This document shows, piece by piece, positions 17,741-26,412 of a stretch of 44,389 nt of DNA. A program made the translations under genes and the position numbers. Origin of the DNA: Treponema sp. (GTDB taxonomy: Bacteria; Spirochaetota; Spirochaetia; Treponematales; Treponemataceae); the NCBI GenBank assembly GCA_018385315.1, contig JAHAZJ010000178.1, positions 1 to 44,389 of the forward strand, written 5' to 3'. How positions within the stretch are numbered: position 1 is the first letter of the stretch; the number at the start of each line of letters is the position of its first letter. Under the pieces are notes generated by a model. The model worked only from the letters and a program-made list of their open reading frames with translations, was not told the DNA's origin and ran no database searches.

Positions 17741-19874
17741 ATTGTGACTCCCATAAATTTTTGTATTTTGATTTTTTGTTCATTAATTCTTCATGAGTTC
17801 CACTTTCAATAATCTGACCTTTATCCATTACAAAAATTTTATCGCAATGGCAGATTGTTGAAAGTTTATGTGCGATTGTAATTATTGTTTTATCAGATAG
17901 CTTTTCTACTGCATTAATAATTGATTTTTCGCAAATACTATCAAGATTGGCAGTTGCTTCATCTAGAATAAGTATTTCTGGATTTCTGATTAAAATTCTT
18001 GCAAGTGCAATTCTTTGTTTTTCACCACCAGACAGATTTGCGCCATTTTCTCCAATAAGTGTTTTAAAACCTTGGGGAAGGGATTCTATAAAATCCAGGA
18101 TATGGGCTTCCTTTGCAGCCTTGTGGATCATAGAGGGAGTGAAAGAATCCAGTCCCCAGGCTATGTTTTCAGCAATGGTTCCACTAAAGAGTAAAGTTTC
18201 TTGAGGAACATAGCCAAAAAGATTTCTATATTCCTTAGTTTTTAAATAGTTTATATTTGTGCCATCAATTTCTATATTGCCTGAAGTTGCTTTATAAAAT
18301 TTTAATAGAAGCTTTATAAGGGTGGATTTTCCAGACCCGGAGCAACCTACAATGCCTATTTTTTCACCTTTTTTTATTTCAAAGTTTATATCTTTTAGAA
18401 TTTGCTCTTTGTTTTCATAATTAAAGTTTACATTTGAAAAAGATATCTTTTCTAGAAAACCTTCTGGTGCAAGATTATTTTCTTCTTCAAAACACTCCTG
18501 CTTGGTACAAAAAATATCATTTAACCGTTGAGCACTAATAATTGCTTCCTGAATATTAGGTTGCATTGTTAAAAGACGTGCCAAGGGTCCTAAGAAGAAG
18601 GATGAAAGTGTAACAAAGGAAATCAATTGTCCCAATGATAATTGGCCGTTAATAATTCTTAAACAACCAATCCAATAAATCAATAAAGTTCCAACTCCAC
18701 TAATGAATCCTTGTAATGTGCAATTAAAATTACTTAATGATTCCAATGAAATTCTGTTGTAAACAGTATTCACATTTAAAATTTCATTTTTTCTAAAAGC
18801 TGCTTCTTCTGTTGATAATGCCTTAATAGTAGAAATACCATTTATAGTTTCATACAAACACGCTGTTTTATTAGCTTCGCTAATAGTTAAATTTTTAATT
18901 TTTGTTTTAAGCGGTTTAGAAAACAATAAAGCTACTACAGAAGCAATCAGAACTGGAAGAATCGCTGCAAGAATCAATTTTCCACCATTTAGTAACATGA
19001 AAATTGCTCCAAAAACAATCATCACAGAATCTATGAAAATAGAAACTGTCGTAGAAGATAAAACTTTTCTAAGATTATCTGTGTCCCTAATTCTACTTAC
19101 TATTTCACCAGTTTTTCTGTTTGTAAAAAATGATAGTGGAAGCTTTAGAATGTGGTTATAAAACTCACAAACTAAACTAAGATTTATTTTTACGCCCATT
19201 ATCAGGGACAATTGATTCCTTATGAAGGATAAAACAGTTTGAAAAATTAATAGTATAAGATAACAAAAGGAAATCAGATGAAGTGTTGATTTTACCTGTG
19301 AATATAAAACTTCATCAATCAAAAATCTAAAATAAAATGCAAAAAAGATTCCAACTAAACAAAGTATTAAGCTGGAAATAATTATTTTAATCAGATTATT
19401 TTTATTTTTTGATAATAAATACAAGTATGGTGAAAAAGGAGAATCTTTATCTTTATTTAAAGAAAAGTTTTCCTCTGGTTTACATAAAAAAAATACACCT
19501 GTCCAGATTGAAAAGAAATCACTTAGTGAAAGCTTTTTAATTCCTTCTGCTGGATCATACAAAATAATAGAAGATTTTGTTATCTTTTTTGCAACAACAT
19601 AGTGTTTACCAAATTCTTGTGTTATATGAAATATTGCGGGGCAAGGAATGGTGTTTATGATTGTTTTATCCGGTGCAGAAAATCCCTTGCAATTCAAACC
19701 ATTTGCCTTTGCACTTTGAATTACTCCATAACCAGTAGTTCCCTTTGTATTTGTGCCTGCAGATATTCTTAAATCCCGAATATATGATTTTTTACCAAAA
19801 TAGTTTAAAATCATTTTGATGCATGCTGAAGCACAATCAGTTTCATCATGTTGAAGTTGTAATTTTAGTTTCAT
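17730..19874 (-). CDS. Peptidase C39-containing ABC transporter (PCAT, double-glycine leader processing exporter)
   Basis: N-terminal C39 domain LQHDETDCASACIKMILNYFG with HYVVAKKI...ILYDPAEG; TM domain; Walker A GCSGSGKST, signature LSGGEKQR, Walker B EILILDEAT. Confidence 0.95.
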   Translation of the reverse strand: MKLKLQLQHDETDCASACIKMILNYFGKKSYIRDLRISAGTNTKGTTGYGVIQSAKANGLNCKGFSAPDKTIINTIPCPAIFHITQEFGKHYVVAKKITKSSIILYDPAEGIKKLSLSDFFSIWTGVFFLCKPEENFSLNKDKDSPFSPYLYLLSKNKNNLIKIIISSLILCLVGIFFAFYFRFLIDEVLYSQVKSTLHLISFCYLILLIFQTVLSFIRNQLSLIMGVKINLSLVCEFYNHILKLPLSFFTNRKTGEIVSRIRDTDNLRKVLSSTTVSIFIDSVMIVFGAIFMLLNGGKLILAAILPVLIASVVALLFSKPLKTKIKNLTISEANKTACLYETINGISTIKALSTEEAAFRKNEILNVNTVYNRISLESLSNFNCTLQGFISGVGTLLIYWIGCLRIINGQLSLGQLISFVTLSSFFLGPLARLLTMQPNIQEAIISAQRLNDIFCTKQECFEEENNLAPEGFLEKISFSNVNFNYENKEQILKDINFEIKKGEKIGIVGCSGSGKSTLIKLLLKFYKATSGNIEIDGTNINYLKTKEYRNLFGYVPQETLLFSGTIAENIAWGLDSFTPSMIHKAAKEAHILDFIESLPQGFKTLIGENGANLSGGEKQRIALARILIRNPEILILDEATANLDSICEKSIINAVEKLSDKTIITIAHKLSTICHCDKIFVMDKGQIIESGTHEELMNKKSKYKNLWESQYEK

Positions 19875-19978
19875 AATACCTCTTGATAATAAGTCTCATA
19901 AGTAGTATTGCCTTGATGTGTAAAAAAGGACCATTTTTTGAAAAAAAAATCAAAAAAAATTTTGAAAAGAAAAAGCAA

Positions 19979-20007
19979 TTGACATGGCTACAATATCTCT
20001 CTATAAT
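19979..20007 (+). promoter_or_regulatory. Consensus sigma70-type promoter of guaB
   Basis: TTGACA (19979-19984), 17-nt spacer, TATAAT (20002-20007). Confidence 0.9.
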
Positions 20008-20026
20008 CTTTAAAATATATTAATTA

Positions 20027-20133
20027 GCAAATTATCAGTTTGCGTCGCAAGCTTTATATAGTTTTTTCGCCATAATGTTTCATGGCGTAAAAAAAAAAGG
20101 CCTGATGATTTTTACATCATAGAGTCTTTTTTT
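20027..20133 (+). promoter_or_regulatory. Structured guaB 5' leader
   Basis: GCAAA/TTTGC, dyad TTGCGtCGCAA, hairpin CGCCAT/ATGGCG, and terminator-like hairpin ending in TTTTTTT just before the AGGAG Shine-Dalgarno. Confidence 0.5.
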
Positions 20134-20144
20134 AGGAGAACTAA

Positions 20145-21650
20145 ATGGCTTACATTTTTGAAGAACCATCCCACACATTTGATGAATATCTGTTAGTTCC
20201 TGGTTATACAGGTCCAGATTGTATCCCGGCAAACGTTTCATTGCAGACCCCAGTTGTACGTTATAATAAAAAAGCTGGCGAAAAGTGTCCTCTTACAATG
20301 AATATTCCAATGACATCAGCAGTAATGCAGGCTGTTTCTGATGATAAGCTGGCTGTTGCCCTTGCTAAAGAAGGTGGTATTTCATTTATTTATGGTTCTC
20401 AGACAATTGAAAATCAGGCTGCAATGGTAGCAAGAGTAAAAGCTTACAAAGCTGGTTTTGTTACTTCTGACACAAACATTGGACCAGAAAATACACTTAC
20501 AGAACTTGTAGAAGCTGTTGAAAAAACAGGTCACTCTACAGTTGCAGTAACAGAAGATGGAACAGCAACAGGTAAACTTGTTGGTATTATTACAGACCGT
20601 GACTTCCGCATTTCCCATTGTGCTCCAGATGCAAAAGTAAAAGAATATATGACACCACTTGCAAACCTTGTAATGGCTAAAGATGGTATTACTCTTGAAG
20701 AAGCAAACGATTTAATCTGGAAAAATAAAATTAATCAGCTTCCTGTTGTAGATAACAATGGAAGACTTGTAAGCTTTGTATTCCGTAAAGATGCGGCAAG
20801 TCATCAGGAATATCCACTTGAACTTCTTGATTCTAAAAAACGTTATATCGTAGGTGCTGGTATTAATACTCGTGACTATATGGAACGTGTTCCAGCCTTG
20901 CTGGAAGCTGGTGTTGATGTAATGACTTTAGATTCATCAGAAGGATTTACAGAATGGCAGCGTCGTGCTTTGCAGGATATTCACGCTAAATGGCCAAATG
21001 CAAAGGTTGGTGCTGGTAACGTTGTTGATGCAGATGGTTTCAACTTTCTTGCAGAAGCTGGTGCAGACTTTGTAAAAATTGGTATTGGTGGCGGTTCAAT
21101 CTGTATTACTCGTGAACAGAAAGGTATTGGTCGTGGTCAGGCTACAGCTACAATTGAAGTTGCAAAGGCTCGGGATGCTTATTATGAAAAAACTGGTATT
21201 TATATTCCAATCTGTTCTGATGGTGGTATTGTTTATGATCATCACGTTACATTGGCTTTGGCTATGGGGGCAGATTTTGTAATGCTTGGTCGTTACTTTG
21301 CCCGCTTTGATGAATCTCCAACAAATAAACTTATTGTTAATGGAAACTATGTAAAGGAATATTGGGGTGAAGGTTCTAACCGTGCAAGAAACTGGCAGCG
21401 TTATGACCTTGGTGGAAAGAAAGGAATGGCCTTTGAAGAAGGTGTTGATTCTTATGTTCCATATGCAGGTTCTTTACATGATAATGTAACACTTACAACA
21501 AGCAAAGTTATTCATGCAATGTGTAACTGCGGTGTAGTAAATATTCCTGATTTACAGAAAAATGCAAAAATTACAATGGTTAGTTCTGCATCAATTCGGG
21601 AAGGTGGTGCTCACGACGTTATTGTAAAAAATACAGTTAAAGCTAATTAA
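20145..21650 (+). CDS. guaB: IMP dehydrogenase with CBS domains
   Basis: Catalytic loop [63 protein letters not shown] region [13 protein letters not shown] / [21 protein letters not shown]. Confidence 0.95.
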   Translation: MAYIFEEPSHTFDEYLLVPGYTGPDCIPANVSLQTPVVRYNKKAGEKCPLTMNIPMTSAVMQAVSDDKLAVALAKEGGISFIYGSQTIENQAAMVARVKAYKAGFVTSDTNIGPENTLTELVEAVEKTGHSTVAVTEDGTATGKLVGIITDRDFRISHCAPDAKVKEYMTPLANLVMAKDGITLEEANDLIWKNKINQLPVVDNNGRLVSFVFRKDAASHQEYPLELLDSKKRYIVGAGINTRDYMERVPALLEAGVDVMTLDSSEGFTEWQRRALQDIHAKWPNAKVGAGNVVDADGFNFLAEAGADFVKIGIGGGSICITREQKGIGRGQATATIEVAKARDAYYEKTGIYIPICSDGGIVYDHHVTLALAMGADFVMLGRYFARFDESPTNKLIVNGNYVKEYWGEGSNRARNWQRYDLGGKKGMAFEEGVDSYVPYAGSLHDNVTLTTSKVIHAMCNCGVVNIPDLQKNAKITMVSSASIREGGAHDVIVKNTVKAN

Positions 21651-21682
21651 TATTTATTTTTAGTGTTAATTATTTTTAATTG

Positions 21683-21734
21683 AAAAGCCCTGAAGCCTAT
21701 GAAAGTAAATTATTCATAAGTTTCAGGGCTTTTT
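21683..21734. terminator. Bidirectional terminator between guaB and the convergent phosphoesterase gene
   Basis: AAAAGCCCTGAA ... TTCAGGGCTTTTT with inner CTATGAA/TTCATAG-like pairing; A-tract and T-tract on both sides. Confidence 0.88.
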
Positions 21735-21775
21735 ATGTAACTTGAACTAAAAGTTAAAATGAAATATGTAAAGAT

Positions 21776-22699
21776 TTAATAGTGATAAATTTTAAGATTA
21801 AAATCAGGTTTTTCACTGGATAAATCTACAGTTAAAATTCCAAAGCCTAAATGATCAACAAAACCTGGTAAAACTTCTTCGTGACAAACAAATTTTCCAC
21901 TGCTGGTTTTTATATCATTGGAGCCACCTGGATGATAATGACCTTCTACTGTGAAACCTACTTTTGTCTGATACAATAATTTTGTTAATTGGGCAACTTC
22001 CAATGGATCTGATAATGTGTAATAGTCAACGAATTTTGCATTTATAGGATAATGAGAAAAGATTAATTTTTCATTTGGATCTTTCCTTGCAATATCTGTT
22101 AATTTTGAAATCTGATTTTTTCCAAGCATTCCACTTCCAGAATCAAGAAAATACCAGGAAACACTAGAGCCTGTTCCTTCTGTTGTAAAATAATAAGTTG
22201 ATGTATGAGGGAATAAATTTTCTTTCCATACATTCCATCCATTGTTATATAAATCATGGTTTCCTACTACCGAAAACATTTTTTCATAATAAGAAGCTCC
22301 ATCTGCTGATAATATGCTTGCAATCTTATTTTCAAAAATCAGAAAATCATCAAATTCACTTTGTTTTCCAGAATCGCTGATATCACCCACATTTATTGAA
22401 AATCTAATAGGATATCCTTTTGCTTCATATTCATCTTTTAGTTGTGTCAATTTTTCGTAAAAAGGTTCTTCATTTCTTTTGGGTTTGAACCAGCCGTTTC
22501 TTCCAAAATGTGTATCTCCAATCAATAACACACTGAATTTATCATTTGAAGAAGAAGCATTGAAAGGTGAATCTATTTTTGAAAAGCCTGGACTTCTTTC
22601 TTCAATATTGTCTTTTCTTGGAATCAGGTTGAAATCATAACGGCAGGAGATTGTAAATAAACTTAATAAAATAATCAAAATACTTAATTTAGTTTTCAA
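21776..22699 (-). CDS. Metallophosphoesterase-family lipoprotein
   Basis: Lipobox LLSLFTISC; VLLIGDTHFG, NVGDISDSG, VVGNHDLY, FSHYP, VEGHYHPGG motifs. Confidence 0.88.
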   Translation of the reverse strand: MKTKLSILIILLSLFTISCRYDFNLIPRKDNIEERSPGFSKIDSPFNASSSNDKFSVLLIGDTHFGRNGWFKPKRNEEPFYEKLTQLKDEYEAKGYPIRFSINVGDISDSGKQSEFDDFLIFENKIASILSADGASYYEKMFSVVGNHDLYNNGWNVWKENLFPHTSTYYFTTEGTGSSVSWYFLDSGSGMLGKNQISKLTDIARKDPNEKLIFSHYPINAKFVDYYTLSDPLEVAQLTKLLYQTKVGFTVEGHYHPGGSNDIKTSSGKFVCHEEVLPGFVDHLGFGILTVDLSSEKPDFNLKIYHY

Positions 22700-23511
22700 A
22701 ATCTATATTCTCCTTTTAAAGTAAAGGCTGCATATTCAAGATATCTTGAAAAAGAAAAAAGGTCTGTGTAGTGAAGATTGAATTCTGCAGAGGTAGAGAA
22801 TTTATATGGAGAGTCATATTTTACTCCTAATGAAAAAATCGGTGCATAAAAACGCTGGAGGGTATAATCATCATAATTAGACATATCCAGATATAAGGTA
22901 AGCTCCGGTTGAAAAGGCATAATGTACAGGAAAGAAACTTTGAATGCAAAATCCCACCAGTTAATAATAATAGAATCAGTGTCATCAGTATCTATATTTC
23001 CAATTGTTGCATCAAACATAAACTCTGTGGAAATTGAAAAGGTATCAGGAATAATGTTAAAAGTTGACTCCTGACCAAATAAAATGTTGTAATATGTTAC
23101 AAGATTATTGTAGTGAATAATATTGAAAAATGTTTTAAGACCAAACCTGAGTGAAAAATACTCTTCATTGTTTTTATTGTGTTTTGTTTGATTAATAAGC
23201 CATAGAGTATCATTCATAAAAAACTTAATGTTTGATTCCGCTGTTTGAAGTCCACAAGAAGCCTTTGTATAAAGATTTTCATAGCGGTATCCCAGATTCA
23301 TAGATAAATAATCATTTTGATATTCTTTTGAAAAAGGAACTGTAAAAGAAGTGTTAATAAAATGATTATGAAAATTTGAAAAGGCTTTCGGGTAAGTAAA
23401 TGGAAAATATGTAGTTTTATGGGAAACTGTTTTTGGTTCATCTGTTTCTTGAGAATAGAAAACACTTGTCACTGATATAAGAAGTAATATAACTAAGATT
23501 GTTTTTTTCAT
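22696..23511 (-). CDS. Predicted secreted outer-membrane beta-barrel-like protein
   Basis: Signal peptide MKKTILVILLLISVTSVFYSQ; alternating aromatic strands and terminal aromatic residue (FTLKGEYRF); 4-nt overlap with next gene. Confidence 0.5.
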   Translation of the reverse strand: MKKTILVILLLISVTSVFYSQETDEPKTVSHKTTYFPFTYPKAFSNFHNHFINTSFTVPFSKEYQNDYLSMNLGYRYENLYTKASCGLQTAESNIKFFMNDTLWLINQTKHNKNNEEYFSLRFGLKTFFNIIHYNNLVTYYNILFGQESTFNIIPDTFSISTEFMFDATIGNIDTDDTDSIIINWWDFAFKVSFLYIMPFQPELTLYLDMSNYDDYTLQRFYAPIFSLGVKYDSPYKFSTSAEFNLHYTDLFSFSRYLEYAAFTLKGEYRF

Positions 23512-23562
23512 ATCACACTCAACCTGTGGAATATTCTAATATATTGCGATAAAATATACTAT

Positions 23563-26397
23563 ATGAATGATAAGATAGTTATAAAAGGTGCAAGAGAACA
23601 TAACTTAAAGAATGTTGATGTTACTCTGCCAAGAAATAAACTTGTTGTGATTTCAGGACTTAGTGGTTCAGGGAAATCTTCACTTGCATTTGATACATTG
23701 TTTGCAGAAGGACAGCGCCGTTATATGGAAAGTCTTTCTTCTTATGCTCGTCAGTTTTTGGGAAGAATGGATAAACCTGATGTAGATTTAATAGAAGGGC
23801 TTTCTCCTGCAATTTCTATTGAACAAAAATCAACAAATAAAAATCCTCGCTCTACAGTAGGAACCATTACTGAAATATATGATTACTATCGTCTTTTGTT
23901 TGCAAGAATTGGTCATGCTCATTGTCCGGAATGTGGTAGAGAGATTCAGGAACAGTCTGTAGACCAGATTATTTCAACAATAATGTCTTGGGAAGAAGGA
24001 TCTAAAATTCAGATTTTGGCTCCAGTTATTCGTGGAAAAAAAGGTGAGCATCAAAAAGTAATTGATGATGCAAAAAAATCTGGCTTTATTAGAGCACGAA
24101 TTGATGGAGTAATGGCCGAACTGGAAGATTCTATTAAGCTTGATAAGCAGAAAAAACATACTATTGAAATTGTAGTAGATAGAATCATTCTTTCAGAAGA
24201 TGTTAGAACACGTCTTGCAGATTCAATTGAAATTGCTTTGACAAGTGCAAATGGAATAGTTGTTGTAACACGCCGTGTTGGGGATAAGGATGAGGAAGTT
24301 TTCTTTAGTCAAAAAAATGCTTGTCCTGATTGTGGTATATCTATTCCAGAATTACAGCCAAGATTATTTTCTTTTAATAATCCCTTTGGTGCTTGTCCTG
24401 AATGTACTGGTCTTGGTCAGAAAATGGAATGGGATATAAATAAGATTCTTCCAGATAAATCTTTATCTTTTAATGAACGGGCATTTCCATTTTTTAATCC
24501 TGAAAGTGAATGGAATCATTCTATGTTTGGGGCTGTGGCTGAAGCCGCTGGATTTAACCTTGATACTCCAATAAAAGATCTTACTGAAAAACAGTTTGAT
24601 TATTTGTGGAATGGGGATGAAACAAAAAAGATTCGCTGGATATATAAAAAACAAAGTGGAGAAGGATATTCTGAATATAATCGTCCATGGCCAGGTGTTT
24701 ACGGAGAAATGAAGCGCCGTTATAACGAAGCCTGGGGAGATTCCCAAAGAACAAACATTGAAGAAAAGTTTATGACTGTAAGTGAATGTTCTTGTTGTAA
24801 GGGACACCGTTTACGTAATGAAGCTTTAGGTGTTACAGTAGGCGGGAAAAATATTTGGGAAATTACAGAAATGTCTGTAACAGATTCAATTTGTTTTTTT
24901 GAGGAATTAAAGCTTAAACCATCAGAAGAACAGATTTCTGTTCAGATTCTAAAAGAAATACGTTCCCGCTTAAAGTTTCTTAATGATGTAGGATTAAGTT
25001 ATCTTACGCTGGAACGTGCTGCAGAAACATTGTCTGGTGGTGAAGCCCAGCGTATTCGCCTTGCAACTCAAATTGGTTCGGCTCTTTGTGGTGTAATGTA
25101 TATTCTTGATGAACCAAGTATTGGACTTCATCAGCGGGATAATCAAAAGCTTATAGATACACTTATTTCCTTAAGAGATCATGGAAACTCAGTAATTGTT
25201 GTAGAGCATGATGAACAGACTCTTCGCACAGCAGATTACCTTGTAGATTTGGGACCTGGAGCTGGTGTAAATGGTGGTAATATTGTAGCGGCAGGAACGC
25301 CAGCTGAAGTTGCAAAGGTAAAAGAAAGTCTTACGGGTCAGTATCTGGCCGGAACATTAAAAATGGATATTCCAGAAAAGCGCCGGGAAGGAAATGGCAA
25401 GCATATTTCAATTAGAGGGGCAAAAGAACATAATCTTAAAAATATTGATGTTGATATTCCACTAGGAACATTTACATGTATAACAGGAGTAAGTGGAAGT
25501 GGAAAATCTACATTGATGACAGATATTCTTTATCCTGCTGCAAGTAATAGTGTTATGAGAACAGAATATCCTGTTGGTAAATGTGACAGCATTACTGGGT
25601 TAGATGGAATTGATAAAGTAATTAATATTGATCAAAGTCCAATCGGCCGTTCTCCTCGCTCTAATCCGGCAACTTATGTTGGTGTATTTGATGCCATCCG
25701 TGATTTGTATGCATCACTTCCAGAAAGCAAAGCTCGTGGATATCAGAAGGGACGCTTTAGTTTTAATGTAAAAGGCGGGCGTTGTGAGGCATGCCAGGGG
25801 GCTGGTGAAATTGTAATTGAAATGAACTTTTTACCAGATGTTTATATTCAATGTGATGTATGTAATGGAAAACGTTTTAATCACGAAACCCTGGAAGTTG
25901 AGTATAAGGGAAAAGCTATTAATGATGTATTAAATATGTCTATTGATGAAGCCTGTGATTTTTTCCAAAGTATTCCCCACATTTATAGAAAAATTGCAAC
26001 ATTACAGTCAGTTGGTCTTGGATATATTCAGCTTGGACAGAATGCCCTTACTCTTTCAGGTGGCGAAGCCCAGCGTGTTAAACTGGCCAATGAATTAGCC
26101 CGCCCTGCAACAAGCAAAACACTTTATATTCTTGATGAACCAACTACAGGACTTCATTTTGCAGATGTAAAACTTCTTATGAGTGTAATTCAACGTCTGG
26201 TAGATCAGGGAAATTCTGTTGTAATGATTGAACATAATCTGGATGTTATTTGCCAGGCAGATTATGTAATTGATTTAGGTCCAGAAGGTGGAACGGGTGG
26301 TGGAACTCTTATTACAAAAGGTACACCAGAAGAGGTTTCAAAAGTGAAAGAAAGTTATACTGGCCACTTTATAAAAGAATTGCTGGAAAAAAAATAG
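23563..26397 (+). CDS. uvrA: Excinuclease ABC subunit A
   Basis: Two ABC modules, SGLSGSGKSSLAFDT, GVSGSGKSTL, zinc-finger cysteines, LSGGEAQRIRLA / LSGGEAQRVKLA. Confidence 0.99.
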   Translation: MNDKIVIKGAREHNLKNVDVTLPRNKLVVISGLSGSGKSSLAFDTLFAEGQRRYMESLSSYARQFLGRMDKPDVDLIEGLSPAISIEQKSTNKNPRSTVGTITEIYDYYRLLFARIGHAHCPECGREIQEQSVDQIISTIMSWEEGSKIQILAPVIRGKKGEHQKVIDDAKKSGFIRARIDGVMAELEDSIKLDKQKKHTIEIVVDRIILSEDVRTRLADSIEIALTSANGIVVVTRRVGDKDEEVFFSQKNACPDCGISIPELQPRLFSFNNPFGACPECTGLGQKMEWDINKILPDKSLSFNERAFPFFNPESEWNHSMFGAVAEAAGFNLDTPIKDLTEKQFDYLWNGDETKKIRWIYKKQSGEGYSEYNRPWPGVYGEMKRRYNEAWGDSQRTNIEEKFMTVSECSCCKGHRLRNEALGVTVGGKNIWEITEMSVTDSICFFEELKLKPSEEQISVQILKEIRSRLKFLNDVGLSYLTLERAAETLSGGEAQRIRLATQIGSALCGVMYILDEPSIGLHQRDNQKLIDTLISLRDHGNSVIVVEHDEQTLRTADYLVDLGPGAGVNGGNIVAAGTPAEVAKVKESLTGQYLAGTLKMDIPEKRREGNGKHISIRGAKEHNLKNIDVDIPLGTFTCITGVSGSGKSTLMTDILYPAASNSVMRTEYPVGKCDSITGLDGIDKVINIDQSPIGRSPRSNPATYVGVFDAIRDLYASLPESKARGYQKGRFSFNVKGGRCEACQGAGEIVIEMNFLPDVYIQCDVCNGKRFNHETLEVEYKGKAINDVLNMSIDEACDFFQSIPHIYRKIATLQSVGLGYIQLGQNALTLSGGEAQRVKLANELARPATSKTLYILDEPTTGLHFADVKLLMSVIQRLVDQGNSVVMIEHNLDVICQADYVIDLGPEGGTGGGTLITKGTPEEVSKVKESYTGHFIKELLEKK

Positions 26398-26412
26398 AGA
26401 ATATAAAATCAT

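Noticed and set aside
17730-19874. RTX toxin (HlyB-type) exporter
   Set aside because: The C39 catalytic Cys/His/Asp are present, which fits a leader-cleaving PCAT and not a degenerate CLD of HlyB type.
20062-20097. CGCCAT/ATGGCG hairpin in guaB leader as a terminator
   Set aside because: Followed by As, not Ts, on both strands' exit sides; kept only as a leader structure.
19875-20144. Possible bacteriocin precursor upstream of the C39 transporter
   Set aside because: Read on the minus strand; the ATG upstream of the transporter opens only a 12-codon ORF with no double-glycine leader.
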